The notes under the pieces were generated by a model. It was not told the origin of the DNA and made no database searches. It worked only from the letters and a program-made list of their open reading frames with translations. Source: Halorientalis marina (GTDB lineage: Archaea > Halobacteriota > Halobacteria > Halobacteriales > Haloarculaceae). Taken from it: a stretch of 64,000 bases of DNA. This document shows, one piece after another, positions 50,273-59,455 of the stretch; the stretch's first letter is position 1, and every line of letters begins with the position of its first letter. A program made the translations under genes and the position numbers. The DNA lies in NCBI RefSeq assembly GCF_023028345.1, contig NZ_CP095488.1, forward strand, positions 310,001-374,000. The letters run 5' to 3'.

Positions 50273-50727
50273 GGTTACTCATGAATTTTACAAGAGATAT
50301 AATAAAAGCAGCCATATACTATATTTCTAAGACTCATCTCCAATATTGTTTGGCAAGTGGTTATTTGACTCTGTTGTAATTTTTGAGGGAGACCTCACCA
50401 GCGGTAGCTGATGATACCGTCTCTGTCGGGAGTGTCGACAATAACGGCTACGCGCTCTCTTCATAAGCGCATACCACAGCACCAATCATCATAATCAGTG
50501 CTCTGCTCCGGTACTCGTAATCACGATCAATCGGTGGCTTTGGCACTCATGTGATTCCTTATTAACCACGGTGCTGACTATGCGCCCTGTGCTAAACGAT
50601 TCGACCTGGCATCCTGACCGATGCGCATCCACACTGAGCAGCTGAGATATTATTCTAGAAGTCACTTCGGCCCACTGCTGGTGTGCTGTGCGTAACGGTT
50701 ATTACCACACAAATTCAACACAGAAAT
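50273..50727. other. intergenic stretch without a gene
   Basis: A 455-base AT-richer stretch between the surface-protein start and the RHH antitoxin. No credible frame or strong repeat is seen; the promoters of both flanking genes must lie here. Confidence 0.35.
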
Positions 50728-51006
50728 ATGGCAGAAGCTGAATCCCCTGAGAAGACCACGGTCAATATCCGGATGACGGAGACGTTCCTCACCGATGTTG
50801 ACGGGACGTGGAAAGAGGAAGGATACAATAGCCGGAGCGAGTTCATTCGTGACATCCTTCGCGATGCGATCAAGCATCCCGATTTCAATCGGGCGGATCT
50901 GAAGGCGATGCTCGCGAGCGAAGTCGACATTCAGGAGGAAAACACGCGAACGAGCGACGACGTGAAGACGGAGCACGGACTGGCCGGCAACAGCGACGAT
51001 GAGTGA
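50728..51006 (+). CDS. ribbon-helix-helix antitoxin
   Basis: A 92-residue protein with RHH domain VNIRMTETFLTDVDGTWKEE then GYNSRSEFIRDILRDAIKHP, and an acidic tail. Very similar to the orphan antitoxin at 7806-8078. Its stop overlaps the toxin start (ATGAGTGA). It binds its own operator and neutralises the RelE-type toxin. Confidence 0.88.
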   Translation: MAEAESPEKTTVNIRMTETFLTDVDGTWKEEGYNSRSEFIRDILRDAIKHPDFNRADLKAMLASEVDIQEENTRTSDDVKTEHGLAGNSDDE

Positions 51007-51283
51007 CGAGTGGGACTGGGAGTTCACCGATACAGCAGACCGCCAGTTCGACGGCCTCGACGAATACGCACAAGATCGAATCAGTTCCAAACTGGACGAG
51101 ATCGTCACGGATCAGTGGCGTAACCCGATGGATTATCTCGAACCACTCGAGGGAGCGCCACACCAGAAGCTGCGAATCGGCCCGTTTCGCCTCGGCTGTC
51201 GTGCTGCTCGGAGTGAGCAGGTCCTCTACGTGCTTACGATCACCAAGCGCGGTGGCGACGCCTACCGCGGCGACGACGACTAA
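50999..51283 (+). CDS. RelE/ParE-type toxin
   Basis: A 94-residue protein starting MSDEWDWEFTDTADRQFDGL. The pattern (W.F...A...F..L, then AQDRISSKLDEIV, LEPLEGAPHQKLRIGPFRLG and YVLTITKRGGD) is the RelE/ParE fold, with the basic residues K and R on the strand LRIGPFRLG and in TKRG. Likely an mRNA interferase or gyrase inhibitor. Coupled to the RHH antitoxin upstream. The truncated twin at 8071 shows the same N-terminus. Confidence 0.87.
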   Translation: MSDEWDWEFTDTADRQFDGLDEYAQDRISSKLDEIVTDQWRNPMDYLEPLEGAPHQKLRIGPFRLGCRAARSEQVLYVLTITKRGGDAYRGDDD

Positions 51284-51310
51284 CTGTCTCTGAGATTCCT
51301 CGACGACGAT

Positions 51311-51368
51311 CCATATGCATTGAGACGACCGGCCTCAACTACTGTGAGGATTGGAAGTTGAGACTACA
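51311..51368. repeat. dispersed palindromic element, copy 3, at left side of IS4-type copy 3
   Basis: CCATATGCATTGAGACGACC then GGCCTCAACT, a loop and TTGGAAGTTGAGACTACAGC. CTCAACT pairs with AGTTGAG, and TTGAGACGACCGGCCTCAA is itself nearly palindromic. It precedes the IS4-type left block. Confidence 0.65.
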
Positions 51369-53275
51369 GCGGGATTAGCGGGGCTGTGATGCGTGGTTTC
51401 GGCCGAATCGATGACCAGAAACTGATTCAGATCGCTTTCTGGCCGGACGTTATAGTTGGATAGTCAACTCATCCGGGATGTTTCCGAGACCGCGGGTAGT
51501 GTAGCCACTCAGACATCGCGCTACCACGGTTAGATATCTTCGCTATCCGATGCCGGTTTCCTTCTTCAACAGCGTAAGCGTGTTGTCGGCCGTTACGATC
51601 GGCGAATGTTCATACTCACCGGTCAATTCGACCTGCACGAGCAAATCAACCGCTCGCCAGATCGAGTACAGGAGACACGCGAACGCGAAGTAGAAGAACC
51701 GCAGGCCGAAATGCTTCGACGTCGTCGCGCCCATGAACCGTTTGATCGATTTGTAGCCGCTCTCGATTTCCCACCGGTAGCCGTACTCCGTGAGGTGCCC
51801 ACTCCCGCAATTCGTCATGAACACCGAGTACTGCCGGTGATCGTCGTGCTCGGAGTCTTCATTCCGGCGGTAGACCAGCGTCGTTTCGTGCCACTCGTTC
51901 TTGCCCAGATGGAGCTTCCGGTCGGTTTCATACCGCTCCTGGTCACGCTGGAGCAATCGCTTCGCCTGAGCTCTCTCGCTGGTCTGCATCCGCTTGGGAA
52001 CAACGTAGGAAAGCCCACGTTGGCTGATCATCTCCAAGACGTGCTGACTATCGAACTCCCGATCCATCGGCACGTTATCCACGTGAACGAGGTTCTCGGC
52101 GGAGTCGAGTAGGTCTTTGACGATTTCCTTACGTGACTCACCCCGTCGGACTGGCCGAGCGTCAAGCACGAGCGGAACAACGTTCCGGACCAACTGAACT
52201 GTCGCCCACTGGTAGGCATACTCGTCGGTCTGTTCTTGCGTCCCGATTATCTCGTCCTCGTGGCCCGTTCTATCGCCTGTGAAGGGATCGGCTTCAGTGA
52301 TGTCGATGGCAATGATACCTGCACGGAAGAACTCCTCCGTCTCTGCGACCTCGTCAATGAGGTGTCGGATCGCCTGTCGATACATCTCTCGAATCTGCTG
52401 GAGAGGGAGATCGCGAATGTGGTCGCGGTGGGCGTGTCCGAGTGGTGTTCGATCCCGCGTTGACTCATGAATGAAGCTGCGAGCACCCTCGTTAGCGGCC
52501 AACCTCTCACGAAGGCCCAGGTACGTCTGTAAGTCCCAGTAGGCGTTCTCGTGGATCTCACAGCCGTTGTCGCGATCCAGTGAGAACGCTGGGAATACAA
52601 CGGTGCTGACGCGGTCAGTGACGGTCTCGGCCTGCTCTAATACGGTCTGGTCCTCGAGGTCTGATTTCGGACTCTCGTTATCATGTCTGTGGCTCTGTCG
52701 TTCTGGCTCATGCGGAACAGAGGCACCCGCGTTTTGGGCTTTGATGAGGTTCGTTCGAGCTGCTGTCTCAACGGTGTCTTGGAGATCGGCCGTGAACCGA
52801 TGGTGCCAGCTACGCCACAGTGTCGACTGATTCGGAACCGACTCCAAACCGAGTTGATCACGGAGATCGGGGTGCTGGGTGAGGGATTCGACGAGGGCAG
52901 TATCGTGGTCCCAGTCATGACATTTTTTCAGCAGGAATAAACGAAATAGTGTCTCAATCTTGTAGCTCGCTGAGCCTGCATATCGGTCGTGGGCATCGAA
53001 CTTGACGTACGACAGTGGAAGTGTGGCGACGAACGGTTCGACTGCTTCGTGCGCCTCTTATTGGAACCAGGTGTCCGCGACGACACGAACGTCTGCTTCT
53101 ACTGCGGCGAGTGATGAGCGGTCGAACATGGGCGTGGATTCGTACGCGGGCCAGTCGATGTAGGATTCCTGGGTGATCTGGCGGAATACAGTGCGGCGAG
53201 ATTTACATGTCGGGGCCGCGTCGACAGACTGATCACGATACGGTCAAGTATTCGTCCAATTGCTCGATACAGTAC
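51352..53275 (-). mobile_element. IS4-superfamily element, copy 3 (dead)
   Basis: The same left block as copies 1 and 2 (191 bases past the transposase stop) and right block TCAAGTATTCGTCCAATTGC. The transposase has a stop codon and a lost start. Ends are approximate. Confidence 0.75.
51543..53219 (-). pseudogene. IS4-superfamily transposase with in-frame stop and lost start
   Basis: The frame of 1677 bases equals the intact copy. At 53217-53219 the start is GCG instead of GTG. A TAA at 53058-53060 follows VVADTWFQ, where the other copies read WFQHDD. The rest to KKETGIG at 51543 is open, with the Asp in MDREFDSQ and YGYRWEIESGYKSIK conserved. A truncated protein could be made only from an internal start near 52847. 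Confidence 0.85.
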
Positions 53276-53298
53276 TGAGACTGGATACGAATGCTAAT

Positions 53299-53448
53299 CT
53301 AACGCTCGGGCCGTCGCTCACGCGTCACCTCACCGATCCCAGCATTCGCGGAACAGCTGGGACAGGCATATACACGTCCGTTTTTGTCACCGAACACTCG
53401 CGCAAACTGCTCGGAAACGTGTTCGTCACAGGTTTCACAGACTGGCAT
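53299..53448 (-). CDS. 49-residue DUF7563-type zinc-ribbon protein
   Basis: Starts MPVCETCDEHVSEQFARVFG at ATG 53448 and contains two CxxC pairs, CETC near the start and CPSC at 29-32, giving a small zinc ribbon. Haloarchaea have many such DUF7563-like short proteins of unknown role. It lies 19 bases downstream of the DCC protein gene and may be cotranscribed with it. Confidence 0.7.
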   Translation of the reverse strand: MPVCETCDEHVSEQFARVFGDKNGRVYACPSCSANAGIGEVTRERRPER

Positions 53449-53466
53449 ATCCTGTGTCCTCCAGGG

Positions 53467-53952
53467 CTATTGGGATCTTCCAGTCCTGTGGGTCCGTCGA
53501 GCGTTTGCTGCGAGCGTCTGATACTCGGCAGCAGCAGCGGCAGTGAGCGAACGCGTCCCGTCGTGATCGGCTGGCTCCCGCTTCGCACCGGCGACGCCCC
53601 GCACCGCGTCACCGACGCGCTCGAAGTTGTCCGCGACGATATCCTGGACGAGCGTCGGGATCCCAGCACGGTCACACAGTTCGCCTGCAGCGGCCGGGCC
53701 GATCCACAGCCGGTCCGCCCTTCCGTCGACAAGTACCAGCGTGAACGGGGGATCGTCGAACTGGGCCGCGAGGATCTGCTGTGCAGCGTCGTTGTTCCAC
53801 TCGACGACGCCAATTTCGGGGAGTTGTCGGAGTGCCGTCGCTGCTGCCGAACAGAACGGACACTCCCCATCGAAAATGAGGACTGCCTCGTAGGCTGGCT
53901 CTGCGTGATCTGTGTCGACCGTTTCAGTCGACTGTGTATCATTCGTACTCAT
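53467..53952 (-). CDS. DCC-family thiol-disulfide oxidoreductase-like protein (DUF393)
   Basis: A 161-residue protein starting MSTNDTQSTETVDTDHAEPA. The DUF393 motif VLIFDGECPFCSAAATAL with its CxxC and the partner strand GVVEWNNDAAQQIL are clear, then PFTLVLVDGRADRLWIGPAA. The fold is thioredoxin-like and probably redox-active. The C-terminal 30 residues are Ala/Arg-rich. It follows the 2Fe-2S ferredoxin gene by 7 bases. Confidence 0.88.
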   Translation of the reverse strand: MSTNDTQSTETVDTDHAEPAYEAVLIFDGECPFCSAAATALRQLPEIGVVEWNNDAAQQILAAQFDDPPFTLVLVDGRADRLWIGPAAAGELCDRAGIPTLVQDIVADNFERVGDAVRGVAGAKREPADHDGTRSLTAAAAAEYQTLAANARRTHRTGRSQ

Positions 53953-53959
53953 GATCTGT

Positions 53960-54343
53960 CTACGAATCCAATTTCGAGTTGCCGGGTGGCCGGTCGTTGG
54001 CCGCCCTGAACTCCAGAAAGTCGTCGTACTGGTCGACGACGACGGTCGTGTCGGTTCGTGGCTTCGCAGTGCAGGGCAGGATGTAGCCGGCCTCGTCGTC
54101 CTCGTCGTAGTACCGACGCGCGTTCGGGTGGACAACGTCGCCGTCGACGAGGCGGGCGGCGCAGGTGGTACACCAGCCCTGCTGGCAGTCGGCCGGCAGC
54201 CACACACCCGCCGAACGCGCGGCCGCGAGGATCGTCTCGTCCGCCCCGACTTTGAGATCGTACGTCTCACCAGCCTCGTCCAGCGACGAGTCCTCGGGAA
54301 CGACGATCGTGACGGTCCACGTTTCGTTCGACGATTGTGTCAT
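53960..54343 (-). CDS. plant-type [2Fe-2S] ferredoxin
   Basis: A 127-residue ferredoxin. The cluster ligands are CQQGWCTTC (C-x4-C-x2-C) and the later Cys in GYILPCTAKP. An N-terminal extension (MTQSSNETWTVTIVV) precedes the beta-grasp fold. It carries electrons in the cytosol. Adjacent thiol-protein and ferritin genes suggest a redox/iron stress group. Confidence 0.92.
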   Translation of the reverse strand: MTQSSNETWTVTIVVPEDSSLDEAGETYDLKVGADETILAAARSAGVWLPADCQQGWCTTCAARLVDGDVVHPNARRYYDEDDEAGYILPCTAKPRTDTTVVVDQYDDFLEFRAANDRPPGNSKLDS

Positions 54344-54390
54344 GACAGGGGAGTAGGGGAAGGTGGGGTTGGGAGCGCCGACGACTGGAA

Positions 54391-55050
54391 TCAGGCCGAA
54401 TCGTTGAACCGGTTGTTCGTCGAGTAGGGCGCGTCGCCCGGTTCGCCGCGGGCGAAGTGGCCGGCCGGGTTGATCTCGTCGTCCCGTTCCTTGCTCAGTA
54501 GTTCGATGAACCAGGCCTCGTGGTCCATCTCCTCGTTGAGGATCCGCTGGGCCATGTCGTAGGTGCGCGGGTCAGCACCGCGAGTCATGTCACAGATCTC
54601 GCTCCAGGTCCGGATGGCACACCGCTCTGCCTCCAGCAGCACCTCCAGAATGTCCTCGACCTCCAAATCGGACGTGTCGAACCCGCCGCTGTCATCCATC
54701 GGCGTCGGCACTTCGGCGTCCGGACAGGACGCGCGATCCGCGAAGTCACGGATGTCGTTCGGGAGCGATCCCTCCAGTTCGTAGATCCGGGGCACGACCA
54801 GCTCGAAATGGGCCCGATCTTCGAGGCGGGCGTCCTCGGTGATTTCCTTGTAGTCCTCTTCACCAGCGAGGTGCATCCGGAGGTTCGTGTAGTAATAGTA
54901 CGTCGTGAACTCCGCTCCGATGGCGTCGATCAGTTTCTCGCGGAGTTCCTCGGGGTCGACACCACGCTCGCGAATCACTTCGGCCCCGACTCGTTTGCTC
55001 GTGTCACCTGGTTCTACCGAACCGCTGCCGTGTTCTTTCTCATCGGACAT
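54391..55050 (-). CDS. Dps-like ferritin (DPSL) protein
   Basis: A 219-residue four-helix-bundle protein starting [20 protein letters not shown] (ATG 55050; a longer start is unlikely). Ferritin-type metal ligands: Glu in [18 protein letters not shown] (ExxH) and [10 protein letters not shown] (ExxH). A cysteine pair, ASC near residue 115 and [11 protein letters not shown] near 152, fits the thioferritin/DPSL subgroup. It stores iron and consumes peroxide, protecting DNA. The start of the HTH-10 regulator gene is divergent 124 bases away. Confidence 0.85.
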   Translation of the reverse strand: MSDEKEHGSGSVEPGDTSKRVGAEVIRERGVDPEELREKLIDAIGAEFTTYYYYTNLRMHLAGEEDYKEITEDARLEDRAHFELVVPRIYELEGSLPNDIRDFADRASCPDAEVPTPMDDSGGFDTSDLEVEDILEVLLEAERCAIRTWSEICDMTRGADPRTYDMAQRILNEEMDHEAWFIELLSKERDDEINPAGHFARGEPGDAPYSTNNRFNDSA

Positions 55051-55173
55051 CGCATTCCTACGTACTCCGGGGGTAGCAATCAGCTTTGGTTTAGCAATAA
55101 CCAACTATCTGTGTCAAATAGTTATTAGAGTCCGAAGCGCCGGTATTTTTGTCTTGGCAGTGTTTAGCTTTAG

Positions 55174-55929
55174 ATGGAAATGAGTGGAGAGGCTGTGAGG
55201 GTCGACGAGACTCGAGAGTTCGAATTCGTCCTCCAATTCGAGTCGGGGGCCGACGAGCTGATGGACGTCTTCCGGCAGTACGAGAGCCTCTCGCTGTGGT
55301 CATCTGCAATCTTCGTAAACGACGACCATATGTGGCGACTCGATCACGCGAAGGGGACCGATGAAGCACTGAGGGCGTTCGACGCGGTGTTTCTAGACGA
55401 GACGCGCTGTAACGAGTGTTTCGACGTCGACAACTGCGATACAGAACGGTCGTATCAGGTCCTCGATCGTCGAGAGACGAGCCGGACGATCTACACGCTC
55501 CGTCGCGAGATCAAGAAATGTCACTCACTCCCACATTTCGTCCTCGATCACGTCCGGAAGGGGACGGTGTTCGAATCCCGCCGCGTCGGCGACGAGTACC
55601 GCTGGCGCGTTCTCTTTCCCGGTGACTACCCTATCGGCGATGTATACGACACGATGGAATCGCATCTTCACGAGGGAGTGTCACTCTCGGTATCGCATAT
55701 CACCAGTGCCGGCAATTGGAACGCCACCGAGCGGATCGCCACGGACTTCTCGCCGGAGCACTGGCAAGTGTTGAAAGCCGCAGTCACGCATGGCTACTAC
55801 GAACGGCCGCGGGAAGTGTCCGTCTCCGATCTGGCGTCAATACTCGACGAACCCCGTTCGACGGTCCAGTATCGGCTTCGGACTGCCGAGGACCGCATTG
55901 TGTCGCAGTTTGTAGAGCAGACACTCTAG
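55174..55929 (+). CDS. HTH-10 (bacterio-opsin activator-like) transcriptional regulator
   Basis: A 251-residue protein. The C-terminal HTH-10 domain reads FSPEHWQVLKAAVTHGYYER, PREVSVSDLASILDEPRSTV, QYRLRTAEDRIVSQFVEQ. The N-terminal sensing half contains several Cys (CNECFDVDNC) and may detect redox state or metals. ATG 55174 follows a TTTAGCTTTAG element closely, so it is leaderless or nearly so. Divergence from the Dps-like gene suggests it regulates that gene or itself. Confidence 0.88.
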   Translation: MEMSGEAVRVDETREFEFVLQFESGADELMDVFRQYESLSLWSSAIFVNDDHMWRLDHAKGTDEALRAFDAVFLDETRCNECFDVDNCDTERSYQVLDRRETSRTIYTLRREIKKCHSLPHFVLDHVRKGTVFESRRVGDEYRWRVLFPGDYPIGDVYDTMESHLHEGVSLSVSHITSAGNWNATERIATDFSPEHWQVLKAAVTHGYYERPREVSVSDLASILDEPRSTVQYRLRTAEDRIVSQFVEQTL

Positions 55930-55954
55930 CTGGGGCTATCGAAGGAAGGTAGTT

Positions 55955-56030
55955 CCATATGCATCGAGAACGCCGGTCTCAACTTCCATGAGGATGGGGT
56001 AATTGAGACCGGTCGTTTCAATGCATATGG
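55955..56030. repeat. complete dispersed palindrome between convergent genes (two arms)
   Basis: CCATATGCATCGAGAACGCC...TCTCAA (55955-55982) and TTGAGACCGGTCGTTTCAAT...ATGG (56003-56030) are inverted copies, 23 of 28 positions pairing, around a 20-base loop. It lies 25 bases after the HTH-10 stop and 52 before the ABC gene's end, so it could act as a bidirectional terminator or a transposon relic. Confidence 0.7.
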
Positions 56031-56082
56031 TTCTCTCTACGGATGCCTGCCAGGCGCGAATCAGTGAGTATTCGGCTCGAAA

Positions 56083-57138
56083 CTATTCACGCCCCGGGAT
56101 CAAATGTATCGAATCTTGTGGAATCCGTACTTGTACCTCTGAGCCATTCTCAAGCGCCAGTCGTTCGAACGTCGGCGGACGAACGTTCGCCGTGAGAGTG
56201 ATCGATCCCGCCTCAATCTCGATATCGATTCGGTATTCGCTCCCCTCATTCAACCAGCGAGCAACTGTTCCTGTGACCGTATTTTCCGTTCGGTCACCGT
56301 CGGCAATGTATGGGGCTTCGATTTCTACCCGCGATGGATGAATACAGACCGTCACCGTCGACGTATGGATATCCGACGCGGTCGTCTGGAACTGGATATC
56401 ACCAAACTGAACCGTTGTTCCGTCTGTTGTTTGGTTGATCACCGTCGCATCAAAGAGGTTCTCGTTCCCGGTAAAGCGGGCGACGAATCGGCTCGTCGGT
56501 CGAGTGAGCACAGTCGACGGCGGGCCTACTTGTTCGAGGTCACCATCGCGAACGATAGCGATTCGATCACCGAGTGCCGTTGCCGTCCGCTGGTCATGCG
56601 TGACGTAGAGAATCGGAATTTCGAGCGATTCGAACAGACTGTGCAGTTCATCTCGAAGCCGTTTCCGAATCGGCGCGTCGAGACTCGACAACGGCTCATC
56701 GAGGAGTAGCACGTCCGGGTCAGTCGCCAACGTTCGTGCGAGTGCCACTCGTTGTCGTTCTCCACCGGAGAGGGTCGGAGGCTTTCTATCGAGCACGTCC
56801 TCTAATTCGAGAAGCGTCGCAAGCTCATCCACGCGCTCGCTGGCTGTGGCCGCGTATTCGATGTTTTTCCGGGCGGTCATGTGTGGGAAGAGCGCTCCCT
56901 CCTGGAAGACCATCCCCACGTGTCGATCTTCGAGTGGTAAGCCAACCAGTTCTCGCCCATCGAGCTGAATCGATCCCGAATTGGGGCTGTTGATCCCGGC
57001 GATTAGCGAGAGGAGCGTTGTCTTCCCGCTGCCGGACGGTCCTAGGACGGCAAGCACTTCATCCTCGACCGTCAGGTCCACCGAGCCGAAGTCGAACTGG
57101 CCGTAGGCTTTGCGAAGTCGAGAGAGTTCGAGTGTCAT
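56083..57138 (-). CDS. molybdate/tungstate-type ABC transporter ATP-binding protein
   Basis: A 351-residue importer ATPase. Walker A GPSGSGKTTL, Q-loop VGMVFQEGALF, signature LSGGERQRVALA, Walker B VLLLDEPLSSLDA, H-loop YVTHDQ. A C-terminal TOBE-like regulatory domain of about 100 residues starts after FVARFTGNENLFDA and may bind the oxyanion. ATG 57138 forms an ATGA overlap with the permease stop; an ATG 6 bases upstream also fits. Last gene of the operon. Confidence 0.9.
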   Translation of the reverse strand: MTLELSRLRKAYGQFDFGSVDLTVEDEVLAVLGPSGSGKTTLLSLIAGINSPNSGSIQLDGRELVGLPLEDRHVGMVFQEGALFPHMTARKNIEYAATASERVDELATLLELEDVLDRKPPTLSGGERQRVALARTLATDPDVLLLDEPLSSLDAPIRKRLRDELHSLFESLEIPILYVTHDQRTATALGDRIAIVRDGDLEQVGPPSTVLTRPTSRFVARFTGNENLFDATVINQTTDGTTVQFGDIQFQTTASDIHTSTVTVCIHPSRVEIEAPYIADGDRTENTVTGTVARWLNEGSEYRIDIEIEAGSITLTANVRPPTFERLALENGSEVQVRIPQDSIHLIPGRE

Positions 57139-57950
57139 TCCCATGGGTTCGAGGCGACGGTATTGAGAATCAACAGGGCCGCGGCAGCGATCAGTACTAA
57201 CAGTATCGCCACCGGATAGGCGTTGTCCAAGCCGAGTTCGATAAACGCCACCCAGATCTGGACCGGCATCGTCCGGGGATAGTACGCCAGCATCATCGTC
57301 GCGCCGAACTCACCGATCGCTCTTGCGAAGGCAAGCGTTATGCCAGCAAGAATCCCTGGACCTGCAAGGGGCAGCGTCACATTACGGGCGGTCGTCCATC
57401 GACCCTTTCCGAGCGAGCGAGAGGCATATTCGAGCGTCTGATCGACGCTTTCGAACGCTGCTTTCGCGGTGACGACCACGAACGGCGACGCGACGAATGT
57501 CTGGGCCAGTACCACCCCAGCGAGCGACCGTGTGAGTGGGAACCCGGCAGCAATCGCGGCTTCACCGAGCGGCGAGCTGGGGCCGAAGACAGTGAGCAAC
57601 ACGATTCCGCCGACCGTCGGGGGGAGCACCAAGGGGAGGACCACGGCTGCGAGGACTATCTTCGTTACAGCCCCGTCGGTGCGTGCGAGCCAGTACGCGA
57701 GCGGCAAGCCGAACAGGGTGGCGGTGACTGTGCTAATCGACGCCGACAGAAGCGACGTCGTCGCCGAATCTACGACGGTCGGATTGTTCATCCGAGCAAG
57801 AATCTCTCCGGCCGGTACCGAGAGAAACAGCGAGACTAGTGGCACCACATAATACAGGAGTAGCACGCCCCCGAGGACGAGCGCAACGCTGAGCCAGTCG
57901 AACCCGAACGTGCCCGTTCCCGATCGCTTCGAGTGTGAACCTGTCGCCAT
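57135..57950 (-). CDS. molybdate/tungstate-type ABC transporter permease
   Basis: A 271-residue permease with six membrane helices and the binding-protein-dependent transport loop EYASRSLGKGRWTTARNVTL PLAGPGILAG-type EAA motif (Glu, Ala, Gly) near residue 190. The N-terminus is basic (MATGSHSKRSGTG). It begins one base before the substrate-binding protein gene's stop region and overlaps the ATPase. Subunit for uptake of an oxyanion. Confidence 0.9.
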   Translation of the reverse strand: MATGSHSKRSGTGTFGFDWLSVALVLGGVLLLYYVVPLVSLFLSVPAGEILARMNNPTVVDSATTSLLSASISTVTATLFGLPLAYWLARTDGAVTKIVLAAVVLPLVLPPTVGGIVLLTVFGPSSPLGEAAIAAGFPLTRSLAGVVLAQTFVASPFVVVTAKAAFESVDQTLEYASRSLGKGRWTTARNVTLPLAGPGILAGITLAFARAIGEFGATMMLAYYPRTMPVQIWVAFIELGLDNAYPVAILLVLIAAAALLILNTVASNPWE

Positions 57951-58964
57951 TCAAATCAGGACAGTGATGTCCGAGACCGTCGACGATAGCTCTCTGTGGG
58001 GTCCGCCGATTTGGGATTGAGTCCCGCCGGATTGGTCGGTTGCCTGTCTGATACTCTGGGGCACGTCGCCCGTATAGGCGGGAAATTGATCGCGCAGCAG
58101 GAATCCGTACTCTTCGAGATAACTCCCGGTCGTATGGACGTCGAACACGGAAACGGCAGCGTCGCTCATGTGCCGAATGGTCGAGCCGTAACTGATGAGC
58201 CCGCCCTGGATTTCCTGGCCGCTCGGCAGTGTGTACGAGGTCGTTGAGTACCAATCCTCGGCATACTGTGGATTACTCAGATTGATCTGGTCCGGCAACT
58301 CGATGTACTCGTAATCGCGTTGGACGGCCATGTTGCGGTAGGCGATTGCAGCGTCGATGGAACCAGTCTCGAATTGACTGATCAACGATGTTTCGGGATA
58401 GATCTGATCCTGTTGGAGGATCTGTTCTCTGAGACTCGATACGTCGTCGTAGTAGCGTGAGGCGAGTTCGAGCATGAAGAGTGCACGATATCCAAGCGGG
58501 TCTTGGTCGGGGTCGGTTCGTCCGATGTTCACGTTCCCGTGGACCATTGGTTCGTACCAACTCTCGGTTCCGGCATCGGTCAGACGGTCCCCGCCATCTG
58601 TGTCCGGATTGTACGCGATGACGACCGAATTGCTGGTAAACACGGAGTGCCACGACGGTGAGAGTGGCTCTTCAAAGAGCGCCACGTCGGCGACTGAGAC
58701 GATATCGGGATCGCGTTGCCCTTCATCGATCATCCGAGCGACGGTTGCAGAGCCGTGTGCCTCGATCTCAACTGGGACATCCACAGCAGGCTTGAGTCCG
58801 TTAGCTAGTGCGTTCTGGAGGCTGCCAGCTGCGAGGATGGCAACCGTCGTCGGTTGGCTACGATCTCGACTGCTCCCACTTGTACAGCCTGCAATACCAG
58901 CGACGGCCGCCGTGCCAGCAGTCAGGAGAAATCGTCGTCGCGCAGTAGGAGATCCATCAGTCAT
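57951..58964 (-). CDS. molybdate/tungstate-type substrate-binding lipoprotein
   Basis: A 337-residue protein. Leader ARRRFLLTAGTAAVAGIAGC is twin-arginine with a lipobox Cys. The mature part resembles WtpA/ModA: VAILAAGSLQNALANGLKPA, IEAHGSATVARMIDEGQ, DIVSVADVALFEEPL, and GSIDAAIAYRNMAVQRDYEY. These are ligand-loop positions of the family. It captures molybdate or tungstate outside the membrane. First gene of the operon; the Tfx gene lies 63 bases away on the other strand. Confidence 0.88.
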   Translation of the reverse strand: MTDGSPTARRRFLLTAGTAAVAGIAGCTSGSSRDRSQPTTVAILAAGSLQNALANGLKPAVDVPVEIEAHGSATVARMIDEGQRDPDIVSVADVALFEEPLSPSWHSVFTSNSVVIAYNPDTDGGDRLTDAGTESWYEPMVHGNVNIGRTDPDQDPLGYRALFMLELASRYYDDVSSLREQILQQDQIYPETSLISQFETGSIDAAIAYRNMAVQRDYEYIELPDQINLSNPQYAEDWYSTTSYTLPSGQEIQGGLISYGSTIRHMSDAAVSVFDVHTTGSYLEEYGFLLRDQFPAYTGDVPQSIRQATDQSGGTQSQIGGPHRELSSTVSDITVLI

Positions 58965-59027
58965 CCATGCGAGATAGAGAAACGTTTGAGAGAAAAGCTT
59001 ATCTCAAACACATCTATTTGACTCTAT

Positions 59028-59453
59028 ATGACCTCTGCAGAATCGACGACATTGACTGAGCGGCAGGTGGAAGTGCTCGAACTCCGAGAGCAAGGGCAAA
59101 CACAGCAGGAAGTTGCGGACCGGCTGGGGACAACCGACTCGAATATCAGTGCTATCGAACGAGCGGCAGAACAGAACATCGAAAAAGCTCGTCGAACATT
59201 AGAACTCGTCCGGACGATTCGGTCGCCGATCCAGTTTTCTGTCTCTCCGGGGACAAGTTTTGATAAGTTAGTTGCCAGCGTCTATTCACACGCAGACGAA
59301 GCTGGTATCAAAATCGCTTACTGTCGTCCAGAACTCTATACCCATCTCTATGGGGTTCTCGAAGAGTGTACGAACCAGAACGAACTGAAGACGACTATTG
59401 ATGTCGGAATTACTAACGAAGGCGAGGTGAGGGTTTTCACCGAGGATTTCTGA
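59028..59453 (+). CDS. Tfx-family DNA-binding regulator
   Basis: A 141-residue protein. Residues 8-60 match the Tfx helix-turn-helix: LTERQVEVLELREQGQTQQE, VADRLGTTDSNISAIERAAE and QNIEKARRTLEL. The C-terminal domain is of unknown fold. Tfx was described as an activator of a molybdenum-enzyme operon in methanogens; here its divergence from an oxyanion transporter fits control of Mo/W uptake. Its stop overlaps a transposase remnant start region (TGAGTG). Confidence 0.88.
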   Translation: MTSAESTTLTERQVEVLELREQGQTQQEVADRLGTTDSNISAIERAAEQNIEKARRTLELVRTIRSPIQFSVSPGTSFDKLVASVYSHADEAGIKIAYCRPELYTHLYGVLEECTNQNELKTTIDVGITNEGEVRVFTEDF

Positions 59454-59455
59454 GT

